Below are positions 1-11,843 of a stretch of 64,000 nucleotides of DNA, one piece after another. The DNA is from Macrotis lagotis (lineage: Eukaryota; Chordata; Mammalia; Peramelemorphia; Peramelidae). The stretch spans positions 269,645,944-269,709,943 of the forward strand of contig NC_133662.1 in the NCBI RefSeq assembly GCF_037893015.1. Reading direction: 5' to 3'. The position numbers and the translations under genes were made by a program. The notes under the pieces were generated by a model. That model searched no databases. It saw only the letters and a list, made by a program, of their open reading frames with translations, and was not told the DNA's origin. The first letter of the stretch is position 1, and every line of letters begins with the position of its first letter.

Positions 1-480
1 TATCCCCTCAGGCCAACCATGACATGTGCTGGTGATGACCAGCTGAAGACCTCTGCCAGGTCATGATGTGGCCATTCAGTTTTGAACATTCTTAATTCTG
101 TTCCATTATTCTCTCTCGCTATTTTTTCCTTACAGTTTTTCTAATTTTTTTATTTTAGAAAATATTTTCATATCTAGGAGCAGTTATGCCCATTCATCTA
201 TATTCTAAAGTCTTTCTTATCCATTTACTTTATATGTAAATTTTTCTAAGAATGTTTCTAATCCTATTAATTAATCTCTCCATAGTTTAGTGTAACTAGC
301 TAGCATTTACTTTGGTTTGGAAAGCACTGACACTTTCCCCGAGAATGCAAAGATCCATTGGTGGAGGATGTAAAAGGCTTTACAAGCAAAACAGAAAAAC
401 TTTTGTTTTATTCTAGAGAGCCATACAGAGCCATTGAGGCTGATTAAGGAGAGCAGCAGTGGCAGAAATGTGTTTAAGAC
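1..480. other. Unassigned AT-rich sequence
   Basis: No coding region, repeat family or RNA gene recognised. The stretch is AT-rich with short T-runs and looks like ordinary noncoding sequence. Confidence 0.5.
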
Positions 481-720
481 AAATCACTTGAGCAGGTGTG
501 TGGAGAATGGATTGCAGTGGGAAGAGACTTGAGGCAATGAGACAAATTAAGACACTTTTGCAATAATGCAGGTGACAGGTGATGAGGTCTGAACTTGGGT
601 AATGACTGAGTAGAAAGGATCAAGATACTATGAGGGTAGAAAAGGCAAGATCTGGCAACAGATTGGCTGGGTGGGCTGAGGGAGAGTTCAGAGGGAAGGT
701 TATTGCTGTCAAAGGAATTT
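481..720 (+). mobile_element. Old interspersed repeat, family unassigned
   Basis: The text (a 'ggagaatggattg' block, then 'gcaggtgacaggtgatgagg', then 'gatctggcaacagattgg') matches the style of an old mammal-wide dispersed repeat. A related stretch in the same orientation lies at about 19700-20000. I cannot name the family without a consensus search. It is degraded and carries no coding signal. Confidence 0.45.
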
Positions 721-1484
721 CTCATTGGGAATTCCCTGTAATGAAAAAATATATATACTTATATAAAGCTAATTTTCTCCTAACTTCCAGCCCTGTGTTT
801 TAACTTCAATGACTTCAGTCTCACAAATGTTCCTTGAGCACCTCTAATCATTGTAATTCCCAGCTGCAAAGGGTCTTTAAAGAGCATCTGGTCCTCCTCT
901 GTGTGGAGAGAATTCCCCATTACATGTGGCCTTCCAGTAGAGTCTGTATGGCCACTTGTGCTGGCCATGTTTCAAGTGGAATATGGTTTTTTCTTCAATG
1001 GCTTGACTTGGTGGGCTTGGAGATTCTTTCAGCTTTAGATCTTCTATCTCCTGATTCTCTAAAGTCCCTCCCTTTTCTGGAGTTAGATTCCTTCTGTTAA
1101 ATGAAGCAGCTGGTTGAGATAGTCACTGAGGTTCCTTCCAGCTTTTGTCCTCTTCCTTCTCTTTCTCCCTCTGGCACTCCTTCCCTCCACATTCGTACCA
1201 ATAGCTTCAGGGACCCCTGCCTTCCTCCCACCTTCAGGTATACTTCTTGAACAGAAAATAGCTACACTTGCTTCTGGGCCCCCAATTTGTGTTTAATTGT
1301 CTTCATCCTCAATGTCAACTACCCTCAGACCAGAGCAGAACAGAAGCAAGCTGAAGAGCAGGAGTAATGGAGACCATTTGCAATGGCTCTCCACAGAGGA
1401 GGAGGGAGAGGAACTCAGGTAGCAAAAACAGCTTGGAAAGATCATCATTGCTTGTACATAATGGATTTGGTAAATGAGGCTCTT
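721..1484. other. Unassigned sequence
   Basis: Short open frames on both strands show no recognisable domain and overlap each other. The stretch from about 1130 to 1200 is pyrimidine-rich. Nothing else is recognised. Confidence 0.45.
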
Positions 1485-1544
1485 CACACAGACACAAACA
1501 CACACACAGACATACACACACACACACATACACACGTGCACGTG

Positions 1545-1581
<37 letters not shown>

Positions 1582-1603
1582 CACCTAAATCAACCTGGTG
1601 TGT

Positions 1604-1637
<34 letters not shown>

Positions 1638-1640
1638 CTG
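1485..1640. repeat. Compound (CA)n / (TG)n microsatellite in inverted arrangement
   Basis: Interrupted CA repeats run to about 1578. A spacer of about 20 bp follows, then TG repeats (with one TCTG interruption) to about 1639. On one strand the two tracts are complementary and could fold into a long imperfect hairpin. The Cys/Val-rich and Thr/His-rich open frames here are repeat translations. Confidence 0.9.
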
Positions 1641-2345
1641 TTTGCATATGGGAGGCTAACAATACAAACAGCTCACACCTTGGACTGGTTATCCTGATGG
1701 TATATATTCTTTCTAGCCTCAGGGAAATCCTGCCCAACAAAGTATCACATTTATTGCTCCAAATCTCAAAGGAATCTCTTAGCCTTGAGATTGGGGCAGG
1801 TCAGAGTGAATTAAACATTCCTTGAAAAATTGTTTTTGGTCAGGATTTCCTCCGGTCATGGGACCTTTTCCATCCAAATGGTCTCCTTTAACAAGCCCAG
1901 ACCTTTGCCAAAGGGAGGCTCAAGAGTAATAGGAATGGAGGGCCACAGGGGAGAAACAATGATTTTTGTAGAGGTCTCTGGAAAGGATATACAGTGCTAT
2001 TCTTATAGTAGTTGCTTATTTACTGTTGATGGATTGGGATCTCCTGATAGGGACCCTGGGCTCTCTAGAGCATCCTCAAAGAAGTAAAAGCTTTGAAAAG
2101 TCCTAATGAGGCAGAATGACTTTGAGGATAGACCCAGATGCATTAGGCCACACTTATCAGACCTGCATGGCAATGTACAGAAAGGCTGAATAGCAAGGTG
2201 GGAATTTAATCCTTCCTGAAACCACCTGTCTAAGGATGGAGGGAGGGATAAAGCAGCCTTTGAGGAAGAAGTAACACCTCCTGAAGGGAATCTTTATCCA
2301 TTGGTAGCATTTGTTTAAAGAAAATAGAATGAGTGATGTAGAAAT
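1641..2345. other. Unassigned sequence
   Basis: No repeat or gene recognised. It lies between the CA/TG microsatellite and a half-L1 tail. Confidence 0.45.
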
Positions 2346-2652
2346 CAATCATTTTATAACATACACACTTAATAAGGTGAGGAAATCTATCTTACCCTAG
2401 AGAAAAATGAGAAGAAAGGGATGGGATGATGGGAAATGGGTGGAGGGAAGGGGAGAATAGGTAATAGAAGAGAGGGAAGATGGTGGGAGAGGGTACTCAC
2501 ACACTTCTGAACAGGGCCAGGATGAAATGAGAGGGAGAAAAAAGAATAAATGAGAGTGGGAGGAATAGAGTGGAGGTACAGATAGTAAGAGCAACTGTGG
2601 GAAAAATATTGAAGCAACTTTTCTGGTGGATTTATGATAAAGAAAACAACTC

Positions 2653-2805
2653 AGGGTGGCTAGGTGGGGCAGTGAATAGAGCACTGGCCCTGGAGTCAGG
2701 AGGACCTGAGTTCAAATCAAGCCTCAGACACTTAATAATTACCTAGCTGTGTGGCCTAGGGCAAGCCACTTAACCCCATTTGCCTTGCAAAAACCTAAAA
2801 AAAAG
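2653..2805 (+). mobile_element. Marsupial tRNA-derived SINE (WSINE-like)
   Basis: It has the tRNA-type head, the 'ctggagtcaggaggacctga' core, 'cttaataattacctagct' and an A-rich tail. The duplication is aaagaaaacaactca at 2638-2652 against aaagaaagcaactca at 2806-2820 (one mismatch), so this copy inserted into the half-L1 tail. Confidence 0.85.
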
Positions 2806-2864
2806 AAAGAAAGCAACTCACCCCAGAGACAGAACCATTGGAATCTGAAAACAGACTGAAGTAC

Positions 2865-2867
<3 letters not shown>

Positions 2868-2928
<61 letters not shown>
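2868..2928. repeat. (CT)n microsatellite
   Basis: About 30 uninterrupted CT units lie within the half-L1 3' UTR. The Arg/Glu-rich antisense frame across it is a repeat translation. Confidence 0.95.
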
Positions 2929-2931
<3 letters not shown>

Positions 2932-3188
2932 TGAGCTTTCTCATCTTCTTGGTGGGGGGAGGGTGTCTATGTTTACTCTTATGTTTACTCTTATAACACA
3001 TTCAATTTGCATCAATATATAACATGGAAACAATATAGAGACTATCAGACTGCCTTCTGTGGGGGTGGGGAAGGGAGGGTAGGGAAAATTATAAAATTCA
3101 AAGTCTTAAAAAATGATAGGTAGATACTACTATTGAATGTAATTGGAAAACAAATAAAATGTTAACAGAAAAAGAAAGCAATCATTTT

Positions 3189-5410
3189 CAAGCTTCTTTA
3201 GCAAATGTATGTATTGATTGATGCTGGGCTGTTAAGAACACTGTGGAAGTGTTCAGCCCATCTCTCGAGAGTCATGTCACTATCATTAATCAATGTAGAT
3301 CCTACACTGTGCTCCAGAACTGAGTAATTGAGATGCACTATATGTCTTTGGCCCATAAATAGCCTTCAGGGCATCATAAAAGCATTTTGGTTTGTTACCA
3401 GCTGCATAAAATTGAGTTTCATCTGCCTTCTTGCTGAGCCAAGAGTCCTGCATCTCTCTAAGCTTCGTTTGGACTTTACTTTTGATGAAGTTAAATGCTG
3501 CCTTCTTAGAAATGGATGAACTATCCTGTTGGTAAATCCTGGAGCTCTTGTTTTTCATTTAGCTTCTGTATTTCCCCACCATTTTCATTAGACTAGTCTT
3601 GGTGCTTGCGAGCATTCTGGCCAAGGTGAGCAAATGCAGATCTATTCACCAGATTTCTGAAAGCTGCCCACTTTTTTTCTGCCCCACTGTTGCCAACTGT
3701 GTGTTGGCTCAGTTTTCCCTCCAAGTTAGCAACCAACTGTTCCTACTCGGAGAGACACTCTAATCTCTTGGCATTAATTCTTTTAGTATTCATTTTTCCT
3801 TTGGAGCCACAGTTTGGGTTGAATGTGAATATCTACCTTAGAGAGGATAAGTCTGTAATTAGTCCAGCACTCTGCAAATTACCTTTGTCACTCTCACATG
3901 CCCCGTCTATCTCTTCTCTTTACAATCACATAAATGAACAGACTCCAATGTTTGCTACCAGGGTGCATCCAGGAAGTTTTATAGCATCTAAGTAAATGGA
4001 AGACAGTCTTTGTAATGAGGTCATGAGATGCACAAGTCTTCAATAGAAGGTGACCATTGCTGTTGCTGTTTCCAACTCCATTCCACCAAGGACTCCTTGT
4101 CATGTCAGATAACCTGAGCCTACTCTAACATTAAAGTCATCCAGAATTATGAGCCTGTCCTCTTTTGGTATATTAATGTTAAGGGTCTCCAGGTCTTCAT
4201 AAATTTTTTCTTTAACTTCATCAGTGTTTGCCATTCCAGGAGCATAGGCACAGATGATGGTGGCATAGTATTTTCCGGGAAGTGACAATCTCATTGTCAT
4301 GAGCCTGTCCTTCACTCCTTTTGGTAGGTACTCAAGAATGTTGGCTAGATTTGTTTTGATTTCAAAACCCACCCTAGCTTCATGGAGTTCCCTTTCACTG
4401 TGACCACTCCAGAAAAATGTATATCCAGCTCTGACTTCAGTAAGCTGGCCTTCATTTGCCAGCATTGTTTCATTTAAGGTTGTTATTTTAGATACCATAC
4501 CTGCTGAATTCTCTTGTGACAAGTTCATCTTTCATGTCTATTGGATATTGTGCCATCTATGAGTGTGTGCACATTCCATGCACCAATAGTGAGTGGAATC
4601 TTCTTTGAAGAAATTTTTGTAGATTTTTTTGTGTCTTCACCACACTGTAGGATTCCCTGCCTGCCACAGTAATCAGAACAGAGTTGGGTAAACAGGCAAT
4701 TTTTAGGGCACCATTTCTAGCCCCTTCCTCACATTAGGAGGTGAGCAGTGTGATCCTTAAAAGGGCTGCTCTGTCATCCAGGGGGCTGCTGAAACTCACT
4801 GCTGCGTTCAGTGGAGAAATGACCCCATGGCCTGAGCTGCCTGTGTGCAGGGTTGTGACTACAGCTCCTAGGGTATCTGCACCTGCTGCTTTGTCACTAT
4901 CCTGTCACCACAGGATTTGGAGGAATAGTTATGAGTGGTGTCTTTTTTTGCTTGCATAAATTGGATTGAAGTGAGGCAGATCTGCATGAAGTCAACCACC
5001 TCAGTCTCTCATCCAAAGTCATCATGATCCAGCATAACAAGACAGAGTCAGGCCCTAGATTCAGTGTATGACCATGGCATCTTCAATGTCTAATTAATCT
5101 GTAACTGCTCCATAGCACTTGCTTCAGCTTATCCAGAGACTCCATAGCTGTTGAAACAATTTGTCATCCTCCACCCATTCCACCAGCAGAAGACTTCACA
5201 TGCTTGGAGTAGACACCCCCCCACTACTCACAGAAGAGTTTCAGATTTCCTGGGTTACCCTCAACCTGATTAATCCTGTCTGCCTAAATGGTTTATTGAA
5301 GTCTGGCTGCTGTGCATACTACAGCATCTTGGAGTCACAGGTGAGAGTTAAGTGGCTCAGGTGGGTATCAAAGAAGGAAAGTTCCCATGAAAAGGACTCT
5401 GTAGCCCTCA
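3189..5410 (-). mobile_element. RTE-type LINE, inverted 5' half (endonuclease and linker)
   Basis: Read on the minus strand, this half runs from possible 5' sequence (about 5410-4700) into an APE-type endonuclease. The endonuclease starts near 4590 ('IGAWNVHTLIDG'). It continues through 'EGQLTEVRAGYTFFWSGHS' (about 4440), 'IICAYAPGM' and 'LIILDDFNVRVGS' (about 4150-4120), and 'TSWMHPGSKHW' (about 3970). A linker follows (3558-3286, 'KVQTKLREMQDSW', 'FYDALKAIYGPK'), ending with 'RWAEHFHSVLNSPASIN' near 3200. The order fits RTE/BovB-clade ORFs. Several frame breaks separate the pieces. The reverse transcriptase lies on the opposite strand from about 5410, so the element is split by an inversion. 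The strand of the 4700-5410 part is inferred from continuity, not from coding. Confidence 0.75.
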
Positions 5411-7310
5411 TACCAAGGTACTAGTCTTCCTTGAACACACCCTACATCCCAGTCAATGACCTTTTACCTCAAGTTGAGGTCCATCAATCCCCAGCTGAAG
5501 TTCCAAGTGAAGAAGAGGTTTTGAATGCTATTAGACTCCTTTCAAGTGGTAAAGTACCTGGTGATGATTCTATTCCAGCTGAGATCTACAAACTGGGGGG
5601 GGGGGGAGTCCATTGCTAATCCAAAAATTGACTGAAATTTTCCAGGTTATATGGCATGAAGAGTTTATTCCCCCCCCAAAATTCAAGAATGCCTCCATTG
5701 TCCATCTCTGTGACAATCACAGGGGTATTTCTCTTTTAGTTATTGCTGATAAGATTGTTGCCAGAGTGATCCTTTATCTGATAGATAATCACTTCCCTGA
5801 GAACCAGTGTGGCTTCAGAAAGGGTCAAGGAACAGTTGACATGGTGTTTGCTGCCCAACAACTCCAGGAAAAGTGCCAGGAACAGAACAGAGGTCTGTAT
5901 ACAGCATTTGCAGAGATGACCTTTGATACCATCAGTCATGAAGGTTATAGTTCATCAATAGCGTATGTCAGTTTCATGATGGTGTGCATGCCCAGGGTTT
6001 GGAGAGTGGACGATGCTCTCGAGATTTGCCAACGGAGTACAGCAAGGATGTGTCCTTGCTCCTATACTTCTTAGCATATTTTCAGCCATGTTATCAAACA
6101 CCTTCATTGAGGATGAACATGGTCTCAAGGTCAGTTACTGTGCTGATGGCAAATTCTTCAACTTGAAAAGGCCACAAGTCAAAATCAAAATGGAGGGAGT
6201 GTCGATGGGGGATCTTCTGTTTGTAGATGATTTGTGTTCTCAGTGCAGCCTCTGAAGCTGAGATGCAGAAAAGTATGGAGCTTGTGCTCATTTTGGTCTA
6301 ACAATTTTTTTTGAGCAGCATCTTTATTTTTTTCATCCAAAAAGCAGATGTATATTTTTGCATTACAAAGTTTCCTTCCATCCTACCTTCCCACCACCTC
6401 CCTCAGCAGAGAACAGACAGGTAAGCATAGTACATACATATTTTTGATAAACATGCTTACAGATTAGTCATTTTCAGTATGAAGAATTGGGATTAAGGGA
6501 AAGAGATACATAAGAGATAATTTTATAAATTGTTCATCAGATTCTGAAGAGTTGTTTTTTGGGTTTTTTTGTTTTGTTTTGTTTTTCTTCCTCTGGATGG
6601 GGATAACATTGTCCATAGCTGGTCTAATAGCTTGATGAACTGCTGAGAGGAGCTGCTTCTATCAATATCGATCATCTCCATTGTTGTTGCTGATGTATAC
6701 AATGTTCTCTTGGTTGTGCTCCCTTCATTCAGCATCAGATCCTGTAACTCATCCCATGCTTCTCTTGAGTCTGACTATTTATGGTTTATTATATAGAACA
6801 ATAATATTCCATAATATTCATGTACCATAACTTATTCAGCCTTTCCCCATTTGATTGGTCTAACAATTAACAGCAAGGTAACACAGGTGCCCCATGAGCA
6901 TACCATCCAGATGTGGAACCATCAATTACAGCAAATAGAGAAGTCCTGAGTACGGTGGACAAGTTCACTTCCCTTGGCAGTGTCCTTTCCAAGGAGGTAC
7001 ACATTGACAATGAGGTTGACACACGCATTGACAGAGCTATCTCAGTATTTGGAAGTCTCCAAATGAAAGTATGGGTGAGAAGAAGTATTAGACTGACTAC
7101 CCAACTGAAGTTCTACAGAGCCATTGTGCTGACCTTATTACCATATGTCTGTGAAACCTGGACAGTCTGACAGTGCCATGTCAGGAAACTGAATTGCTTC
7201 CATTTAAATTGTCTTAGGAAGATTCTGAAGATCACCTGGAAGGAGAAGATACCCGGCATAGAGGTCTTTTGTTGAACTAAACTGCCTAGCATCCCAACGT
7301 TACCACAAAG
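5411..7310 (+). mobile_element. RTE-type LINE, 3' half (reverse transcriptase), interrupted by L1
   Basis: Plus-strand peptides follow reverse-transcriptase order: 'LPQVEVHQSPAEVPSEEEV' and 'LLSSGKVPGDDSIPAEIYK' (5470-5590), 'LIQKLTEIFQVIW', 'DNHRGISLLVIADKIVARV' (about 5715-5775), 'NQCGFRKGQGTVDMVFAAQQ' (about 5800-5860), 'ANGVQQGCVLAPILLS' (about 6030) and 'LLFVDDL' (about 6210). After an inserted L1 piece it resumes with 'VDKFTSLGSVLSKE', 'VYCETWTV'-type text and 'LRKILKITWKEKIPG' (to about 7260). The YADD-type box reads FVDD. Frame changes and a homopolymer G run show that it is dead. Its C-terminus is missing here, though a piece of a related C-terminus lies at about 56405-56700. Confidence 0.85.
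6307..6854 (-). mobile_element. L1 3' end fragment inserted in the RTE element
   Basis: This antisense L1 3' UTR and tail starts with a T-rich stretch on the plus strand. It shares 'gataaacatg', 'cagtcattttcagtatga'-type and 'ttctcttggttgtgctccct' text with the large L1 at 52948. A perfect 14-bp direct repeat, ttggtctaacaatt, flanks it (6293-6306 and 6855-6868). RTE coding ('FGLTI' region) resumes directly after the second copy, which proves the insertion. Confidence 0.9.
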
Positions 7311-9510
7311 AATGGCCCCTTGAATTCTGAGAGAATTTGAGTTTATCTGGATGGTGTTGTCCCTTCACTGGGAAAATAGTGAAAGCAGGCTGCAGTGCAC
7401 AAATAAGCCCAGACAATGAGAAGGTGTTCATATATCCATGTGAGCAGAATGAAGTGCTATATAGTGGGAGACCCCATCACACACACACACACACACACAC
7501 GTCCACACACCTGTTACAAAATATTTGGGTACATGTCCAGAGCTTGATGGCAAGAGCTCAATTACTGGAATTAAGAGACCAGAGCTGGACCAGAAGTAAA
7601 GCTCAAGGATTCCAGCTTTCCCACTGAGGGATTGGCTTAGTCCCAGAACCTGAGGCAGAGTGGAGCCTTGCAGGTGGGGGATCCATCACCCCAGCAGTGG
7701 AGTGATTGGATAATGCAAAGACAAATAATCAGGGGAGCTATTATAGATACAAATAAGGAAAGGAGAATTGGTTTAGAGTAATTTAAAATAAAGAGGGAAA
7801 TATAGAATGTACACGAATTGCCCTTCAAAGAAACATCAGGATAAATTAGTCAAATCAAGGAAATATAAATTATTGTGATCCAGGCACTGTCAAGAGTGAA
7901 GGTAGAGGAATACTGTAAGACGAAAACATTTTACCAGTTGATTTGTTGCAAGATTAAGTCATTCCTCACAAATAACCACTAGGATTAAAAGAGCCATAAC
8001 TAAGAAAAAGAGCAGGAAGAGAGACTGGGGGGGGGAGTGTATTATGAGACATTCTAGGGGCCAGGGCGTTTGTACTTTTGGGGACAGGTAAAGAGATGAC
8101 CGTGAGTTCACAGGAGCAGGGACAGCAGAATGATTGACTGGCCTGAGAAGCACCCACCCTGGTCAGTTAGGATGAAAGGCCCAGATGACCAAACCTAACT
8201 GCTGTATACAACATATACATCTTCCTTAACTTATGAGTGTTACTTCTCAACACCATTCATGGGTTCATTCATTCAGTTCAAAAAAGAACATAGCAAAAGC
8301 CATAAAACACAATGAGATTTCCATGTGTTTGAGCATGCTACACAAAACTTGTGAGCGACTAAGGATGCTTGAACAATGCACTCTGCTCTCCTGTTTCATT
8401 TAGACAGCAGACATGAGCAGCTATAAAGTGAGCTTTTAGACTTAATTGCCAACATTTTCCCTGGAAAGAGAATAACCCAAAGGGATGATGAAGAGAGGAA
8501 AGGCAGGAATCCAAACAAATACCCAGAGCTGGAAGAATGAGTGTGTCATTCAGAATAGCCTTCATGAGTGATTCAAGCTCTTTGGCCTCAGTTTCAATTG
8601 CTGTTGACACCTAATGCATGCTAATCTGTTTTCTATTTGAGATAAAATTCACGTGTTCCTAGCTGTTATTGATGACTCATTCATTGCAGGTGAGCATGTT
8701 CATGTGGAGTTAAAAGTCTGCAAATTCCAACACCTTCTTCACTGCCTGAAGCATGTCTGGCTCCTGGTGGAACGTCCATCATCCTCTCCGTTGTAGGCAT
8801 TGTGATTGGCTAATTGAATGGACCAGCCAGGGCTCTGAGATCCAATGAGGCATCTGGGATTATGTTGGAGTCCTATGTATTAATTCTAGGAATATGGGCT
8901 CAATTAACCAAGAAAACCTTTGCACAATTCACATCTTCCAGAAGTGAGAAAATCTCAGGGAAACCACCAAAGAATAAAATGCAGAAATTTCCTACTAATG
9001 CAATCAGTTTGTGGTGTCTTTCTCCAGCCAATTCCATATGTATTTATTATATCAACATTCTGGAACAAGAAGTGGATTTGGGATTAGAAAGATATATGTT
9101 TGAACTTTACCTCAAGGACTTAGTCGCCAAGCCACCAAAGGCAAGGAGGGAACTGCAACAACTAGGAAGTTTTCCTCTAAGACGTGGTAGTCCATTGGAT
9201 TCATTGGATTTATTTCATGTTTGACTTTGATTCTAAAACACTTCGTCACAGGCATATATTAGATACTTATTCAATGTTGGTTGTCCAGCAGTAGTCTGGT
9301 GGTGTGATGCTAGCCTGGGACACTGAGCAAGGTTGCCAGGGAGCTGTTGTTCCTTCTCATTTCTCTCTACCCTGTGGGGTTTGGTTAATTTCCTCCTAGC
9401 TATTCCCTTGGTTCCTTTCTTCAAACATGATTTTTCTTTCCAGTTGGGCACTGGAAAACAAAAGAAAGAAGAAGGGTCCAAGTTTGTATGTCCCAGTCCA
9501 ATTCTTTTGT
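7311..9510. other. Unassigned stretch with one short (CA)n
   Basis: A (CA)n run occupies about 7476-7500. No repeat family, exon or RNA gene is recognised elsewhere. Open frames of 60-136 codons (the longest at 8814-9224, plus strand) have no recognisable domain and no supporting splice or start context. Confidence 0.45.
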
Positions 9511-9514
9511 TGTT

Positions 9515-9668
9515 TGATGTTGTTGTGGTGTTGTATCTGACTCTTTGTGGCTCTGTAGGCCATCGCATGCCAAGCTCTTGACCTTCTGCCATATATTTTA
9601 ACCGTCTGGTTTCCTTGGGGAAGATCCTGGAGTGGTTGGTCATCTCCTTCTCAGTGGATTACCTTTCA
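9515..9668 (-). mobile_element. Degraded MAR1-like SINE tail
   Basis: The text 'tgactctttgtgg...', 'tccttggggaagatcctgga' and 'tcatctccttctcag' resembles the 3' half of the marsupial MAR1-type SINE in antisense. Better copies lie at 39585-39800 and 62480-62718. The fit is partial. Confidence 0.45.
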
Positions 9669-9805
9669 TAAGAATTCTCCATTCTGACCTGTTCATCTTG
9701 GACAATCTTGTACAGCATCATTCCGAGTTTCATTGTGCTACACAAGGGCCTCTGCCATGACAACGTAGCAATTCAAGGGATTTCAATTCTAGAGAATCCC
9801 CAAAC

Positions 9806-10072
9806 GGAAAACTGGCATTTATTAAGCTCCTATTATATGCCAGACACTGTAATAAGAGCTTTACACATAACATTTTATTCCAGAAACAACTCTGTGAGCT
9901 AGTTATTATTAACGTTGTTGTTTCTTATTAGGCAGCCAAGGAAACTTAGGCAAGTAGAGATTGTGATTTGTCCAGGGTCACATTATCGAGTGAGTATTTG
10001 GATTGGGATTCAAACTCATGTCTCCCTGATTGCAGAGCCAGTACTTTTTCTACCACATCACTCTAGCTGTCT
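9806..10072 (-). mobile_element. MIR-family SINE
   Basis: Antisense MIR order is visible: 'gccagacactgtaataagag', 'ctctgtgagctagttatta', 'gtccagggtcacatta', 'gattgcagagccagtac'. It is highly diverged, as expected for MIR. Confidence 0.75.
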
Positions 10073-10296
10073 CTAAAATGTCAGATTAAAATGCCTAGAA
10101 AGGCCCAACTCCAGATTTCTCTCACTACTCTGAGAAGTTGTTTTGTCCAGTCTGTAGTATTTTATTTTTTCCAATAACATGTAAAGATAGATTTCAACAT
10201 TCACTTTTATAAGATTTTGAGTTCCAAATTGTTCACTTTTCTTCTTGAGTTTTTCTCCTGCCCAAGACAGCTAATAATCTGATATATGTTCATGTG

Positions 10297-10590
10297 TTAT
10301 TTGTTCTTTGTTCACAAAGATGACCATGACATCAGGGAGGTGATACCATGACATGCAAGTGAATTGGATTTGAGGGAGGGGAGTGCTTTGCTAGGTCACC
10401 AGCCTCACTTTCTCTTCTAGAGCCCTCTGGGACCAGTGGCCAAATATGGATCAGGGTGACTTGAGAAGGCCCTGGATGTGAAGTCTAGCATTACATAGCT
10501 AGGAAATGTCAACTACCTGAGACAAAATTGAACTTAGATCCTCCTGATCACAAGGTTGGTGCTCATTCACTATGGCACCTCATTGCACTA
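10297..10590 (-). mobile_element. RTE-tailed tRNA SINE (about 290 bp type)
   Basis: This is the antisense copy of a longer SINE, with 'tcaccagcctcactttctct' in its body, 'ggtcctcctgatc'-type text and a 'ctcattcactatggcacctc' head. Sister copies lie at 28347-28642 (-), 28762-29068 (+) and 34430-34715 (-). The tail by the 'ttgttctttgttcacaaag' end resembles the RTE 3' end. Confidence 0.7.
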
Positions 10591-11688
10591 CTTGTGTGGT
10601 CATGTTAAACATAATTTCATATTAGTATATTGTGGAAGAAGAATCAGAGCAAAAAGGAAAACTAAAAGAATGAAAAGGAAAACAAATTTAAAAGTGAAAA
10701 TAGTGTGCTTTGGCCAAACTCCAGAGTTCTTTGTTTGAATGTGGATGACATTTTTTTTTATCACAAGTCTTTTGCAATTGTCTTTGATAACTGTACTGCT
10801 GAGAAGAGTTAAGTCTATCATAGTTGATCATCTCACATCATTGCTGTTAATGTGTGCATTGTTCTCCTGGTTCTACTCACTTTGCTCAGCATCACTTCTT
10901 GTAAGTCTGTCTAGGCTTTTTCTGAAGTCCACCCATTTATGATCATATACTGCAATTTGTTCAGTCATTCCCCACTTATGGGCATCCCCCAAATTTTCAA
11001 TTCTTTGCCTCTACAAAAAAAAAAAGATCCTGTAAATATTTTTGTACATGTGGTTCTTTCGCCCCTTTTTAATGATCTCTTTTGAGATAACAGACCTAGT
11101 AGTGGCATTGCTGGATCAAAGGTATGCCCAGTTTGATTTCCCTTTGGGCATAAGTCCAAATTACTCTCCAGATTGATTGGATCAGTTCACTCTGCTACTA
11201 ATGAATGAATGTCATAATTTTCCTACATTTCCTCCAGCATTTGTCATTTTCCTTTTTTTGTCATATTGGTCAATCTGATAGTATCTCAGAGTTGTTTTAA
11301 TTTGCATTTTAATCAATTAATGATTTAGAGCATTTTTCATATGGCTATAGATACTTTTAATTTCTTCATCTAAAAACTGACTGCTTATATTGTTTGACCA
11401 TTTATCAGTTGAGGAATGACTTCTATTCTTACACATTTGACTCAGTTATCTATATATTTTAGAAATGAGTCTTTTTTCAGAAACACTAGTTGTAAAATTT
11501 GTTTCTCAACTTTCTGCATTATTTTTGATCTTGGTAGATTGACTTTATTTTGTGCAAAAGCTTTTTAATTTAATATTATTAAATATTATTCATTTTGCAT
11601 TTTATAATGTTCTCTATCTCTTGTTTGGTCATAAACTCTTTCCCTTTCCATGGATTTTTTACTCTCCTAATTGAGTTATGGGATCATT

Positions 11689-11843
11689 GGGGCAGCTAAG
11701 TGGGGCAACAGATAGAGCACTGACCCTGGAGTCAGGAGGACCTGAGTTTAAATCAAGCTTCAGACACTTAATAATAACCTAACTATATGACCTTGGGCAA
11801 GTCACTTAACCCCATTTCCTTGCAAAAAACAAAACAAAAAAAG
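11689..11843 (+). mobile_element. WSINE-like SINE in L1
   Basis: Head 'ggcagctaagtggggcaaca', core 'ctggagtcaggaggacctga' and A-rich tail. L1 ORF2 text continues on both sides. Confidence 0.85.

Larger units (their letters stand above)
2356..3178 (+). mobile_element. 5'-truncated half-L1 (HAL1-like) 3' UTR, interrupted by a SINE
   Basis: This purine-rich block ('ggaagggg...', 'aatagaagagagggaagat', 'gggaggaatag') aligns by eye, in the same order, with the 3' UTR of the longer half-L1 at 24493-27161. A 10-bp direct repeat, caatcatttt, occurs at 2346-2355 and 3179-3188 and fits a target-site duplication. Only about the last 0.6 kb of the element remains, apart from later insertions. A SINE (2653-2805) and an expanded (CT)n tract (2868-2928) interrupt it. 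Assignment to a HAL1-type family rests on the partner copy, which lacks ORF2. Confidence 0.65.

Noticed and set aside
8814-9224. 136-codon plus-strand frame as a possible exon
   Set aside because: No domain, no clear splice sites and no repeat-free conservation evidence available to me.
10556-10821. Lys/Arg-rich frames as small proteins
   Set aside because: They fall in the antisense L1 3' UTR and are explained by its A-rich text.
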